Shown here: positions 34,445-43,941 of the stretch, piece after piece
Layout of the letters: each line of letters begins with the position of its first letter
How positions within the stretch are numbered: the first letter of the stretch is position 1
The notes under the pieces: generated by a model
What the model was told of the DNA's origin: nothing
Seen by the model: only the letters and a program-made list of their open reading frames with translations
Databases searched by the model: none
Position numbers and translations under genes: made by a program
Source of the DNA: a virus
Direction: 5' to 3' (one strand)
Length of the DNA stretch: 64,000 nucleotides
IMG/VR virus record: IMGVR_UViG_3300028581_000014
Coordinates: 78,050 to 142,049 of that record

Positions 34445-35271
34445 AGACGGCATTCAATACAATGTTAAAAAATGAAGCTAATATACTACCTGTTATATTA
34501 GAAATATGGAAAAAATATCCAATAGATTTATTTATATTTTATGACGATAATTCAACTGATGAATCGGTTAAATTAATACGTGAAATTTTAGGTGAGGGTA
34601 GATATATAGTAATAAATGATAAATTAACCTTTTTTAACGAATCACATAATCGACAACGAATGATTGATATCTCTAGAGACAATAACGTTGATATTGTTTT
34701 TTCTATTGATTGTGACGAATTGTTGTCAACAACAATTGTGGATAACTTTACTAATTTTTTAAAAATCTACAATACACATGATATGTTTTTATTTTGGTAT
34801 AATAGTGTTAACAATACAATAACTGAATATCGAACAGACCCACAATATATAAATAATTATCGAAGTTTTATATTACCGCTGAATAAAACGGGTAACTTAG
34901 ACACTAGTCAATTTAAATACCACACACCAAGAACACCAAATGTTAATTTGCCCAAGATGTACAACAATGATTTTGGTATAATACATTTACAAGCACTTAA
35001 CACTAAATATTACGCTATAAAACAGTTATGGTATAAACATCATGAATTTGTCAATTATGGACATAGTGTTGAATTTATTAATTCAAGATATGATTCGGTT
35101 GTTAATAACTTGAATTTTAATGCAAAAAAAATTGACAATAGATTAATAGAGGGTATTAATATTGACGTAAATATTTTTGAAGGATTGGAAAATGAAAAAG
35201 GTTACCTAAAATTTATTCAGGATAACTACAATGAAAAATTAATAACATTTGGTAAAGAATTTTTAATATGA
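34441..35271 (+). CDS. GT2-like glycosyltransferase
   Basis: 276 residues. It opens like enzymes of the glycosyltransferase family 2/92 group: TMLKNEANILPVILEIWKKY, then FIFYDDNSTDESVKLIREI and a DxD-type FSIDCDELL. The middle contains YRSFILPLNKTGN and PRTPNVNLPKMYN, and a His-Leu segment near the end of the domain (FGIIHLQAL) is typical of the same group. The product probably uses an NDP-sugar with a divalent metal. Both ends overlap neighbours by four bases. Confidence 0.7.
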   Translation: MKTAFNTMLKNEANILPVILEIWKKYPIDLFIFYDDNSTDESVKLIREILGEGRYIVINDKLTFFNESHNRQRMIDISRDNNVDIVFSIDCDELLSTTIVDNFTNFLKIYNTHDMFLFWYNSVNNTITEYRTDPQYINNYRSFILPLNKTGNLDTSQFKYHTPRTPNVNLPKMYNNDFGIIHLQALNTKYYAIKQLWYKHHEFVNYGHSVEFINSRYDSVVNNLNFNAKKIDNRLIEGINIDVNIFEGLENEKGYLKFIQDNYNEKLITFGKEFLI

Positions 35272-36011
35272 ATGATTACACGATTGCTATAACTACGTTT
35301 TCTAAAAGATATGATTATGTTGTTAAACTTATAAAACAAATTAGGTCTCACACTAATAAAACTATTGTCTTATCAATTAATGGTGAGAAAGATGGTATAT
35401 TTAATGATGATTATCGTAAAAAAATACTTGAGTTATGCTCTAGTTATGAGAATGTATATCCATCATTTTTTATTGAGACTAGGGGGTTGTCAAAAATGTG
35501 GAATTCGTTATTGATTATGTCATATTATGATAATATACTAATGTTAAATGATGATATTGAAATATTAGAATCAAACATATTTCAAACCGTTGAAAATCAT
35601 ATTAATTCAGACGCTTATCTTGGATTAACCAAAATTAATAATTCATTTTCTCATTTTATCGTTAATAAAACTTTAATGGACCGAATTGGCTATTTTGATG
35701 AGCGATTATTAGGGTTTGGTGAGGAAGATGGTGATATAACGTATCGACTATTAAAAATTGGAATACCTATCATTAATATATCAGTAACTGGGGTTATTAA
35801 TATTGTGACAAATATTAGACACGACCATATTACGGCTGGTATTGGTAAATACTCAAAATTTAATAGGGATTTTATTTATAACTTTAAATATAGTCCAAAT
35901 ATGTCAAGTAATTATCGTGGTATGTTTGACACACCAATGGACCAAAAGTTGCCAGATTTACATCAATACCCAACCGAACAATTTTTTCTAGAGAATAAAT
36001 CTAAACTATAG
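35268..36011 (+). CDS. GT2 glycosyltransferase
   Basis: 247 residues. GT2 pattern: YTIAITTFSKRYDYVVKLIK at the start, IVLSINGEKDG, ETRGLSKMWNSLLIMSYYD, then MLNDDIEILE as metal site and DRIGYFDERLLGFGEEDGDI as the acceptor-side ED motif. This is a good match for a classical inverting family 2 enzyme. It is joined to the preceding gene by an ATGA overlap and to the next by TAGTG, where the next gene starts with GTG. Confidence 0.78.
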   Translation: MNDYTIAITTFSKRYDYVVKLIKQIRSHTNKTIVLSINGEKDGIFNDDYRKKILELCSSYENVYPSFFIETRGLSKMWNSLLIMSYYDNILMLNDDIEILESNIFQTVENHINSDAYLGLTKINNSFSHFIVNKTLMDRIGYFDERLLGFGEEDGDITYRLLKIGIPIINISVTGVINIVTNIRHDHITAGIGKYSKFNRDFIYNFKYSPNMSSNYRGMFDTPMDQKLPDLHQYPTEQFFLENKSKL

Positions 36012-37225
36012 TGAAAATAATAAATCTAGTTGATATCGATATTTATATTAAATTATTAGAACCTGATAATAATAATAGAGATATTAACATATACAAATTA
36101 TCAAAGGTAATCCCAACTGGGGAATCACTTATATACCCGAACCCTTTATTCTATTCAAAACATACCAATAATATATATAACCCTATTAATGAAAATATAA
36201 TGTCATTAAAAGGTGTTGGTAAATCTAACACATTTAATATTAATAATTTAGAGTATAAAAAAATAATTGATATACCAGTATTTTTTTTTATTTATAATAC
36301 TGATAACTATTTTCATTTTATTTATGACACATTACCGTATTTAATATCATATTTTAAACTTAAAGAAACAATACCAAACTTAAAGTTATTGGTTAATTAT
36401 CCAAATTCCTCCATGCGACAATTCTATCGATTTGTGAGTGACACATTAAATATTTTAGGTATTAGTGAAACGGATTTTATTTTTGTTAATAATAATATTT
36501 TATATGATACTGTTTATATTTCTTCATCATACACTCACGGAATCGATTCAAATCTTCCACCTAGAAAAGAAATATATGATTTATATAATTTAATGGTTTC
36601 TAAAGTTAATTTAGATTATAACACACCAAAAAAAATATACGTTTCTAGACGAAGCTGGATACATGGCGATACATCTAACATGGGTACTAATTACACTAAC
36701 AGACGTAAGCTTGATATAGAAAATGAATTAGTCGACCTATTAGTTAAAAATGATTATACTGAAGTATTTCCAGAGTCACTAACAATGTTAGAAAAAATAC
36801 ATCTATTCTCAAATGCTGAGAAAATAATAGGCCCAATTGGTGGTGGTCTATGTAATGTTTTATTTTCAAAGAAACAATGTGAATTAATCGCTATAATTTC
36901 ACCAGAATTTTTTAATGTAAATGAACGATTTACATTTTCATTAAATAATGTAAATTTATTTTTATTTGACGATGTTAAACATACTGAGACGACTGACTTC
37001 AAATCATTTATGCGAGTTAAATACGGTTCAATAATTGGGGAAATAATTAATGTTTATGATGATTCAGTTAAATTAGCTTATAATAATGTTTCGATTGCTG
37101 GATGGAATAGTGAAACTGAGTATCAAACTATTATAGTCAAAACAAAAGATTGTATTAAGTTAGATAATGGGTTAAATTCCCCATGGACATTTGATATAGG
37201 TAAATTTAAAGAAAAATTTTTATGA
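36011..37225 (+). CDS. GT61-family glycosyltransferase
   Basis: 404 residues with a GTG start at 36011 fixed by the overlap with the preceding TAG. The C-terminal part holds the GT61 (DUF563) signature: KKIYVSRRSWIHGD, EVFPESLTMLEKIHLFSNAE, KIIGPIGGGLCNVLFSKKQC, VIAIISPEFFN-type. The N-terminal part DIPVFFFIYNTDNYFHFIYD is also usual for the family. GT61 enzymes add xylose, GlcNAc or related sugars in eukaryotes and bacterial capsule systems. The last ~60 residues are extra. Confidence 0.78.
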   Translation: MKIINLVDIDIYIKLLEPDNNNRDINIYKLSKVIPTGESLIYPNPLFYSKHTNNIYNPINENIMSLKGVGKSNTFNINNLEYKKIIDIPVFFFIYNTDNYFHFIYDTLPYLISYFKLKETIPNLKLLVNYPNSSMRQFYRFVSDTLNILGISETDFIFVNNNILYDTVYISSSYTHGIDSNLPPRKEIYDLYNLMVSKVNLDYNTPKKIYVSRRSWIHGDTSNMGTNYTNRRKLDIENELVDLLVKNDYTEVFPESLTMLEKIHLFSNAEKIIGPIGGGLCNVLFSKKQCELIAIISPEFFNVNERFTFSLNNVNLFLFDDVKHTETTDFKSFMRVKYGSIIGEIINVYDDSVKLAYNNVSIAGWNSETEYQTIIVKTKDCIKLDNGLNSPWTFDIGKFKEKFL

Positions 37226-38034
37226 CAAATATTAATTATATAGTTTATAGTCACACATCTTATTTGGATATTTTAAATATTCAAACCGATTATTTAAGTG
37301 GTCATGGTAATTTGACCCTTTTTATTAATTCTAATAATTTATCATTAGATAATTTATATAATAAATATAATAGGGTTATTTTCTATGACGATAGTTTTCA
37401 ATACGCTAAACGATTATTAGATTGTTTAACCCAAATAGATGACGAATATTTTTTATTAATTCACGATATTGATATTGTATTAAATGTGGATGGTGAAATA
37501 TTAAAAAGTTTTTATGAATTTATGAAATCAAAAAACGTTGATAGAGTCGATTTAAAGCAATCGCACAATCTAAACGTATCAAACGTCATAGAAGTGTCTA
37601 AAGATGTCTCACCAGCCTTATGGTGCGTTATTAACACTAATGAAATTGGTGAGGGTATTTACCTTGTTAAACAAGAAGACCCAAAAGACTTTATATATAA
37701 CGTCAATCCATCAATCTGGAAGCGTAAATCATTACTACAATTATTAAACACATATTCAGAAAAAACGTATAGAACAATTGAGGGTATAGATGTACAAAAT
37801 TATTGTAAATGTTTTGATGTTTATAAATTATATTCTAAAAACGCAATAGAGTGCGGTTATTTTATTTGTTTGGATATTTTTAAATTTTTACATATAAGTC
37901 ATAGTGGTAAGTTACTAAGACTAACTAACACATTTACAACGGAGTATAACCAGTCATACGTACCTATTAGTGAAGATTACATTAACATCGTAAATAATTA
38001 TAATTTAAAAGATTCAAATAAATGGATACATTAG
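37222..38034 (+). CDS. Putative GT-A type transferase
   Basis: 270 residues, not firmly assigned. The DxD-like motif sits in YFLLIHDIDIVLNVDGEIL, and IYNVNPSIWKRKSLLQLLN recalls acceptor-domain segments of other phage transferases. The very AT-rich codon choice (many Asn, Ile, Tyr, Lys) matches its neighbours and differs from the structural genes. It overlaps the next gene by 13 bases. Confidence 0.55.
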   Translation: MTNINYIVYSHTSYLDILNIQTDYLSGHGNLTLFINSNNLSLDNLYNKYNRVIFYDDSFQYAKRLLDCLTQIDDEYFLLIHDIDIVLNVDGEILKSFYEFMKSKNVDRVDLKQSHNLNVSNVIEVSKDVSPALWCVINTNEIGEGIYLVKQEDPKDFIYNVNPSIWKRKSLLQLLNTYSEKTYRTIEGIDVQNYCKCFDVYKLYSKNAIECGYFICLDIFKFLHISHSGKLLRLTNTFTTEYNQSYVPISEDYINIVNNYNLKDSNKWIH

Positions 38035-38780
38035 AGAATTATAGGGTTTCATTTATAATAGCGCACAAATATTTTAGGGGTTATGAATCACATTTAAAAT
38101 ATTATATAGAACAAATTTTTAATTTGTATAATAACGCCTTTATTGTTGTTGTTGACAACAATTCAACGTTTAAAAGTGAGATATTTGATACCTTACCAAA
38201 TAATAACAACATCGTATTATTAGATAATAATATTGATTGTAAGTTTGAATTAGGTGCGTATCAGGTAGGTATAAAATATATGATTGATAATAATTTAATA
38301 CATTTATTCGATTATTATGTATTCACACAAGATAATTTTATATTAAAAAATAAATACAATTTTAATAATTTATTTGACCATAACATAAATGCATGTCAAA
38401 TAAATAGTTGGAAAAATGATTGGGCCAAAATGGACGTTTGTGAACCAATTTTAAAAAATATTGGATTGTTTAATAAATTAGACGAGAGTAAACTTTGTTG
38501 GTGTAATAGTTTCATCACAAGTAAAAAAGTTGTTAATAAATTATATGAATATTTAACCAAAATAGTAATAACTACCAGACATCAAAGTGAGGGTTCTGAA
38601 CGTTATCTAGGCAGAATTTTATTAGAATTAAATGATGGTCACCCAACAATTGATATTGATGGTGATATCGGTGAATTAATTAAAAAATACGATTGTTGGA
38701 ATGTCACACCAAGGAATGAAATTAATTCATACTTTATTAAAGTTGTACAACAAAAAAATGAACGAACTATAGATAAATGA
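38022..38780 (+). CDS. Putative GT2-like transferase
   Basis: 252 residues. The N-terminus (RVSFIIAHKYFRGYESHLKY) followed by AFIVVVDNNSTFKSEIFDTL and FDYYVFTQDNFILKN looks like a GT-A fold in which TQDN replaces the usual DxD. A segment RHQSEGSERYLGRILLELN lies where family 2 enzymes keep the acceptor-binding helix. The start overlaps the preceding gene and the end overlaps the next one by four bases. The missing acidic pair makes the catalytic status uncertain. Confidence 0.55.
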   Translation: MDTLENYRVSFIIAHKYFRGYESHLKYYIEQIFNLYNNAFIVVVDNNSTFKSEIFDTLPNNNNIVLLDNNIDCKFELGAYQVGIKYMIDNNLIHLFDYYVFTQDNFILKNKYNFNNLFDHNINACQINSWKNDWAKMDVCEPILKNIGLFNKLDESKLCWCNSFITSKKVVNKLYEYLTKIVITTRHQSEGSERYLGRILLELNDGHPTIDIDGDIGELIKKYDCWNVTPRNEINSYFIKVVQQKNERTIDK

Positions 38781-39673
38781 TTATTGAAAATATAAATATA
38801 GGTAAAATAGGTTATAATATTAATCATGATATACATATAAACGAGTATTATATGTATATTGTTAATCTATTTAAGGGATGGTTACACTCACAAGATAAAG
38901 CTTTAAATTTAGTAATAGGTAATTATAACTTTAATTTTGGAAATAATAATAAAATAATAAAAATAGATGTTCAATGTGAACATACATTAGTTAAAGATGG
39001 TGGTCGCTCTATAGGTGAACGAATATACGGTCAGGTAAAACATAAAGACGGTAATTATTTAGTTAGAATTGATAAATATGATTATTTAAATTCGTTAGAT
39101 ATTGTAATAGAATATAGTTTACCTAATATGTTTAATATTTTATCTAATAAAAAATTTAATGATTACTACACCAAAAATATTTATATTGCCCCTATACTTT
39201 ATGATATTAATTTTTCTAACTTAAATAAAACTGATATTGTAACACTTTTTTCTAAAAACGGTAGTCAACGTAGAGGTAATATTTTAGCTGATATGGTTAA
39301 ATTAAATATTCCAAATAAAACAATCGAGTCTTGCTTTAGTAGTCAATGTATATTGGATTTATATGATAGTTGTAGAATTCTGGTAAATGTCCACCAAACA
39401 GACCATCATCATACCTTTGAAGAACTTAGGGTATTACCAGCATTATTAAATGGTGTTATCATTATTAGTGAAGACGTACCATTAAAAGAAACTATCAAAT
39501 ACAGTGATTATATCATTTGGGTTAATTATGATGAAATTGCCAATAAAACACTAGAAGTTATGAATAATTATGATTATTATTATAATAAAATTTTTGGTGA
39601 TGGTGTTTTAAGTTTAATTTTAACTAATTTAAAAGATAATAATATAAAAACAATTAATAATATAAAAATATGA
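38777..39673 (+). CDS. Putative GT-B like glycosyltransferase
   Basis: 298 residues. The C-terminal half has the donor-side pattern of simple GT-B enzymes: KTDIVTLFSKNGSQRRGNIL, SCRILVNVHQTDHHHTFEEL and RVLPALLNGVIIISEDVPLK, where HHHTFEELRVLPAL corresponds to the Glu-containing motif that contacts the nucleotide sugar. The N-terminal half is short for a full GT-B acceptor domain. ATGA overlaps on both sides place it in the same transcript. Confidence 0.65.
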   Translation: MIIENINIGKIGYNINHDIHINEYYMYIVNLFKGWLHSQDKALNLVIGNYNFNFGNNNKIIKIDVQCEHTLVKDGGRSIGERIYGQVKHKDGNYLVRIDKYDYLNSLDIVIEYSLPNMFNILSNKKFNDYYTKNIYIAPILYDINFSNLNKTDIVTLFSKNGSQRRGNILADMVKLNIPNKTIESCFSSQCILDLYDSCRILVNVHQTDHHHTFEELRVLPALLNGVIIISEDVPLKETIKYSDYIIWVNYDEIANKTLEVMNNYDYYYNKIFGDGVLSLILTNLKDNNIKTINNIKI

Positions 39674-41127
39674 AAGTTGCATTACTTATAGCTGGATATT
39701 TAAGAAGTTATAGTGAGAATATAAACTTCATTAAAAAAGAAATTATTGACAAATACAAAGATGTCGATGTGTATTTACATATAACAAACAGTGAAAACTC
39801 AGAGGATAAATATTTTAATCAAATAGATGATTCAGATATTAAACGTATTACTTCAGATTTAAATCCTATATCTACAATTATTGAAAAAAATATACACTAC
39901 ACTGATGATAAATTAATGAACAATTTAATAAATCATTGGAGTAAGTTATATAAATTGAATAGCTTAAAGAAGCTTACTGAAGAGTATAAAGATGAAAAAT
40001 ATGACTTGGTTATTAGATACAGGCCAGACCTTTCAATAAAAACTGAAAATATTTTTTATGAGTTTGCTAAAGGTGTTGTTTTTATACCTAAAGATAGTAA
40101 GATTGACAAGATACGCTTAACCAAACCAACTGATAAATATCTTTGCGATGCATTGGCTTTTGGTGATTCAGTTAGTATGGATAACTATTTTAATATATAT
40201 AAAAATTTAAGTAAATTAATGGCTAACCATGGGGTGGTTTCTGAGACATTATTATACAAATATCTTAATCTATTTAATATTAACTATAAATTAATCGATA
40301 TTGAATATAGTTTTTTACTCTCTAAATGTAATGTTTTTGCTATTTGTGGTGATTCTGGTTCTGGAAAATCAACACTAAGCAATTTATTAAAAGATACATT
40401 TACCGATTCATTCAAATTAGAATGTGATAGATACCATAAATGGGAACGAACAAATAGGAATTGGGATACTATAACGCATTTAAACCCAAGAGCTAACTAC
40501 ATAACTAAGATGAATGAGGATATTTTTAACCTTAAAGTTGGAAATGAAATATTCCAAGTGGATTATAATCATAATAATGGTAAATTTACAGATAAACAAT
40601 TAATAAACCCAGCTAATAATTTAATTGTTTGTGGCCTACATAGTTTATACGGTAAGCATGAATTATTTGATTTGAAAATCTATATGGATACCGATGATAA
40701 TTTGAAAAAAAAATGGAAAATAATCCGTGATGTTAAAGAACGTGGATATACAGTTGAAAAAGTATTAGAAAGTATTGAAAAAAGGTCAGCTGATTTTATC
40801 CAATATATAGAGCCACAAAAAGATGCCTCTGATTTAATAATAAGATTTTTTACGGTGGAAGAAGTTAACTTTAATGACCTCGATGCTAATCCAAAAATAA
40901 GTTTAGAAATCTCAATTAGTAATGTTTTTAATACTGAGAAAATACAAGAAATTCTTAAAACTAAAAGTATCTTATTTACTACTAGTTTTAATGACAAATT
41001 TACTAAATTTATTTTTTTAGATTATGAAAATATTAATTTTTTTAGTAGTGTAGAAATACCTATCACTGGTACCTTTTATGATTATATATTATTTTTTATT
41101 TTTCAATTAGGGTTTACTAATCAATAA
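39670..41127 (+). CDS. Fusion: glycosyltransferase-like domain plus uridine kinase/phosphoribulokinase-like P-loop kinase
   Basis: 485 residues. Residues 1-215 resemble capsule-type transferase domains (MKVALLIAGYLRSYSENINF, DLVIRYRPDLSI, SETLLYKYLNLFNINY). At about residue 220 a P-loop kinase starts: VFAICGDSGSGKSTLSNLLK, then LECDRYHKWERTNRNW, THLNPRANY, GLHSLYGKHELFDLKIYMDT and RDVKERGYTVEKVLESIEKR. That order is characteristic of the phosphoribulokinase/uridine kinase family. The kinase may activate a sugar or nucleoside for the transferases around it. The last ~70 residues are unassigned. I know no standard protein with this pairing. Confidence 0.65.
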   Translation: MKVALLIAGYLRSYSENINFIKKEIIDKYKDVDVYLHITNSENSEDKYFNQIDDSDIKRITSDLNPISTIIEKNIHYTDDKLMNNLINHWSKLYKLNSLKKLTEEYKDEKYDLVIRYRPDLSIKTENIFYEFAKGVVFIPKDSKIDKIRLTKPTDKYLCDALAFGDSVSMDNYFNIYKNLSKLMANHGVVSETLLYKYLNLFNINYKLIDIEYSFLLSKCNVFAICGDSGSGKSTLSNLLKDTFTDSFKLECDRYHKWERTNRNWDTITHLNPRANYITKMNEDIFNLKVGNEIFQVDYNHNNGKFTDKQLINPANNLIVCGLHSLYGKHELFDLKIYMDTDDNLKKKWKIIRDVKERGYTVEKVLESIEKRSADFIQYIEPQKDASDLIIRFFTVEEVNFNDLDANPKISLEISISNVFNTEKIQEILKTKSILFTTSFNDKFTKFIFLDYENINFFSSVEIPITGTFYDYILFFIFQLGFTNQ

Positions 41128-41154
41128 AAAAATATTATTTTTTTAATAAAAATT

Positions 41155-41880
41155 ATGGATAAACTTAAACAAATAAGCAACGAAAATAAATTAAACGAAA
41201 TTAGTCAAAATACTTATGACAAGTTTAATAACTTTATTTTTTCGGAGGATATAAAATTAACTGGTAAACTTTTACATAGATTTGAATACTTTTTAAAAAT
41301 AAAAGATTTACCAGGTGATATAGTAGAAATTGGTGTATTTAAGGGTTCTGGGGTGGCTAGTTTTATGAAATTTATTGAGATTTACTGCCCAAATTCGAAT
41401 AAAAAGGTTGTTGGTTTTGATATTTTCGATACGTTTGAGGCTAAGGAAATTCTTAATAAAGATGGTGATTTAGATAAAGACAATATGACTATTGTTTATG
41501 ATAGAGTTGACTCAAAAGACTTAACGCTAGAAGCTGTTACTAACCAAATAATTAAAACCAAAATTACTACCGATAAATTTAAATTAATTAAAGGAGATGT
41601 TCAAGATACGATACCTAAATTTTTAGAGGAAAACTTAGGCTTTAGAATATCTTTATTATATATTGACGTTGATTTAGATAGGCCCACATATTATTCATTA
41701 AAATACCTTTGGGATAGAATACTTCCTGGTGGTTATATACTTTTTGATGAGTATGAATACCATAAATTTAGCGAAAGTGCTGGTGTTGAGCGTTTCTTAA
41801 AAGAAATGGGTATTGAATACAACCTTAAATCAACTAACTGGGTCGCCCCAACAGCCTTTATGCTTAAGAAAGGATTCTAA
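41155..41880 (+). CDS. TylF/MycF-family SAM-dependent methyltransferase
   Basis: 241 residues. Recognisable segments of the macrocin O-methyltransferase family: PGDIVEIGVFKGSGVASFMK (SAM site), VVGFDIFDTFEA, then FKLIKGDVQDTIPKFLEENL, LLYIDVDLDRPTYYSLKYLW and PGGYILFDEYEYHKF, with the acidic metal site of these Mg-dependent enzymes. Members methylate sugar hydroxyls, so a modified glycan is likely. It starts 27 bases after the preceding stop, the largest gap in the cluster, and overlaps the next gene by one base. Confidence 0.82.
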   Translation: MDKLKQISNENKLNEISQNTYDKFNNFIFSEDIKLTGKLLHRFEYFLKIKDLPGDIVEIGVFKGSGVASFMKFIEIYCPNSNKKVVGFDIFDTFEAKEILNKDGDLDKDNMTIVYDRVDSKDLTLEAVTNQIIKTKITTDKFKLIKGDVQDTIPKFLEENLGFRISLLYIDVDLDRPTYYSLKYLWDRILPGGYILFDEYEYHKFSESAGVERFLKEMGIEYNLKSTNWVAPTAFMLKKGF

Positions 41881-42539
41881 TGGAGCAATTATTAATTTTA
41901 GCCAAACAAGTGTCAAAATACTGTGTTGGTATGGAAGGCAATATTTCAATGAAAACTGAAGATGGTTTAATAATTAAAGCCAGTGGTTCTAAGTTAGCTA
42001 ATTTAAGTTTAAACGACTTAGTTCATTATAATTTAAATGGTGTTCAAATCTCCAACTTAAGAAAGAAAGGTAGTATGGAGTTAAATTTTCACAAATATTT
42101 ATTGAGTTTTAATGATATTAATTTTGTATCACATACACACCCAACAAACACTGTTAAAATTTTATCAACTGAGGTTTGTAACCTTTTCTCGTCAAATAGA
42201 TTATTCCCAGACCAAGTAATTTTCAATGGTGCCAAATCATGTTTAGTACCGTATGCAAATCCAGGAAAAAACTTAACTAATTTGATTATGAAAGAAGTTG
42301 ATTTATACATTAATACTGAAAATTGTTTCCCCAAACTCATTTTACTTAAAAACCATGGTATTATTACTTGTGGTAAAACAATAGATGAATGTGTAATGTC
42401 AACCGATATTTGCGATAAAGCCGCTGAGATATTTATTGGAGCTAAGACACTAGGGGAGGTTAACTATTTAAGTAGTGATGCGATTAAAGAATTATTAGAA
42501 GATAATAATGAAAAATATAGACAAGATTTATTAAAATGA
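41880..42539 (+). CDS. Class II aldolase/adducin family protein
   Basis: 219 residues. The family signature is intact: GNISMKTEDGLIIKASGSKL (phosphate and substrate loop), zinc-binding HTHPTNT, LVPYANPGK and LLKNHGIITCGKTIDE. These zinc enzymes split or isomerise sugar phosphates (fuculose-, rhamnulose- or ribulose-phosphates). The sequence does not show which substrate. Coupled to the methyltransferase (one-base overlap) and to the HAD gene (four-base overlap), it probably makes or modifies a sugar precursor. Confidence 0.82.
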   Translation: MEQLLILAKQVSKYCVGMEGNISMKTEDGLIIKASGSKLANLSLNDLVHYNLNGVQISNLRKKGSMELNFHKYLLSFNDINFVSHTHPTNTVKILSTEVCNLFSSNRLFPDQVIFNGAKSCLVPYANPGKNLTNLIMKEVDLYINTENCFPKLILLKNHGIITCGKTIDECVMSTDICDKAAEIFIGAKTLGEVNYLSSDAIKELLEDNNEKYRQDLLK

Positions 42540-42829
42540 GGATAATATACGTTGATATAGATGAAACAATCTGTGAAACACCAGAACCAAGAAATTATAA
42601 TAATGCAAAACCAATACAAGTTAATATTGATAAAATAAATAAATTATATGATGAAGGTCATACTATTGTTTATTGGACTGCTCGTGGTAGCCGAACACAA
42701 ATTAACTGGTATGATTTAACTAAGAAACAATTAAATGAATGGGGTGCTAAGCATCATGAATTAAATGTTACTAAACCTTATTATGATTTATTTATTGATG
42801 ATAAAACACTTAGAATAGAAGAAATATGA
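42536..42829 (+). CDS. Small HAD-type phosphatase (capsule-associated type)
   Basis: 97 residues. Motif I is YVDIDETICETP with the nucleophile Asp; WTARGSRTQIN is the motif II region; motif IV is LFIDDKT. The lack of a large cap domain and the length are usual for small HAD hydrolases in capsule and LPS loci. It probably removes phosphate from a sugar-phosphate made by the neighbouring enzymes. ATGA overlaps on both sides. Confidence 0.8.
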   Translation: MRIIYVDIDETICETPEPRNYNNAKPIQVNIDKINKLYDEGHTIVYWTARGSRTQINWYDLTKKQLNEWGAKHHELNVTKPYYDLFIDDKTLRIEEI

Positions 42830-43287
42830 AATTAATATCACATAGAGGTAATATTATCGGCCCTAATCCGATTAGAGAAAATTCACCGTCATATATTGAT
42901 ACTGCAATATCTGCTGGATATGAGGTTGAAGTGGATATAAATTTTACAAACGGTAAATTTTATCTAGGTCATGACACACCAGATTATGAAATTAGTGAAA
43001 GGTGGATTGCATCTCGTAAAGATAAATTATGGTTTCATTGTAAAAATCTAGAAGCAGCCACTAAAATTAGTGTCTTAGGGGATGGCTATAAATTCTTTTG
43101 TCATACTTCAGACCCATTTGTTTTAACTAGTAATAAATATGTTTGGGTCCATGATTTAAATATGAATTTATGTGATAGGTGTATAATACCTCTTCTTAAT
43201 GCCAACGATATTAAAAACTATAATGGTAAAATAATTTATGCTGTATGTACTGATTACATAACACTATTAAAATACAAATTAAAATAA
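42826..43287 (+). CDS. Glycerophosphodiester phosphodiesterase-like protein, short
   Basis: 153 residues against ~240 for common GDPD enzymes. The catalytic start is preserved: LISHRGN with the key His, ENSPSYIDTAISAGYEVEVD with the Glu/Asp metal ligands, and YLGHDTPDY. The C-terminal barrel strands are partly missing, so it may be a trimmed, still active form, since such short relatives recur in polysaccharide loci. The target could be a phosphodiester within the glycan or its lipid carrier. Confidence 0.72.
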   Translation: MKLISHRGNIIGPNPIRENSPSYIDTAISAGYEVEVDINFTNGKFYLGHDTPDYEISERWIASRKDKLWFHCKNLEAATKISVLGDGYKFFCHTSDPFVLTSNKYVWVHDLNMNLCDRCIIPLLNANDIKNYNGKIIYAVCTDYITLLKYKLK

Positions 43288-43296
43288 AAAATAAAT

Positions 43297-43941
43297 ATGT
43301 TTAATAATACAAACCCAGAAACAAATGGAGAAAGAAGATTCTTCAACTCAATTAAACAAAATTGTACATTGATATTCGATGTTGGTGCTAGTGATGATTC
43401 AATATTTCTTAATGATAAAATAGAGATTCATTATTTTGAACCTTTAAAACGTAATTTAGATAATTTAAAATTAAAAGAAAATAAAAATATAAACCCAAAA
43501 TTTAATTATTTTGGGTTAAGTGATATAGAAGAAACTCTTAAATATTATGATAATCATGGTTCATTAATAAATAGGAGTGAAAAGTTTAGTAGAACACCTA
43601 GTTATTATTCTGGTATTGATGTCTTAGTGAAAAGAGCTGATGAATATGTGAATAATAATAACATTACTAAAATAAGTTTTCTTAAATTAGATGTTGAAGG
43701 ATATGAATTAAAAGTATTAAAAGGTTTTGGTGATAAATTAAAAATAGTAGACTATATTCAATTTGAATATGGTTCTGGAACAGCTGATGCTGATTGTACA
43801 ATGCTTGAGTTAATTAATTATTTAAAAGGGTTTGGTTTTACTGATTTTTCGTATTTAAGTGACGATGGGTTAGTACCGATAAATGATTTTTCAGACCATT
43901 GGTCTTTTTGTAATATAATGTGTGTTAATTCAAAAAAATAA
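43297..43941 (+). CDS. FkbM-family methyltransferase
   Basis: 214 residues. FkbM features: LIFDVGASDDSIFL (SAM loop), IHYFEPLKRNLDNL, RADEYVNNNNITKISFLKLD leading into VEGYELKVLKGFGD, and YIQFEYG. These enzymes O-methylate sugars or polyketides. Together with the TylF-type enzyme, the locus carries two different methyltransferases. Nine bases separate it from the preceding gene and it overlaps the next by one base. Confidence 0.82.
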   Translation: MFNNTNPETNGERRFFNSIKQNCTLIFDVGASDDSIFLNDKIEIHYFEPLKRNLDNLKLKENKNINPKFNYFGLSDIEETLKYYDNHGSLINRSEKFSRTPSYYSGIDVLVKRADEYVNNNNITKISFLKLDVEGYELKVLKGFGDKLKIVDYIQFEYGSGTADADCTMLELINYLKGFGFTDFSYLSDDGLVPINDFSDHWSFCNIMCVNSKK

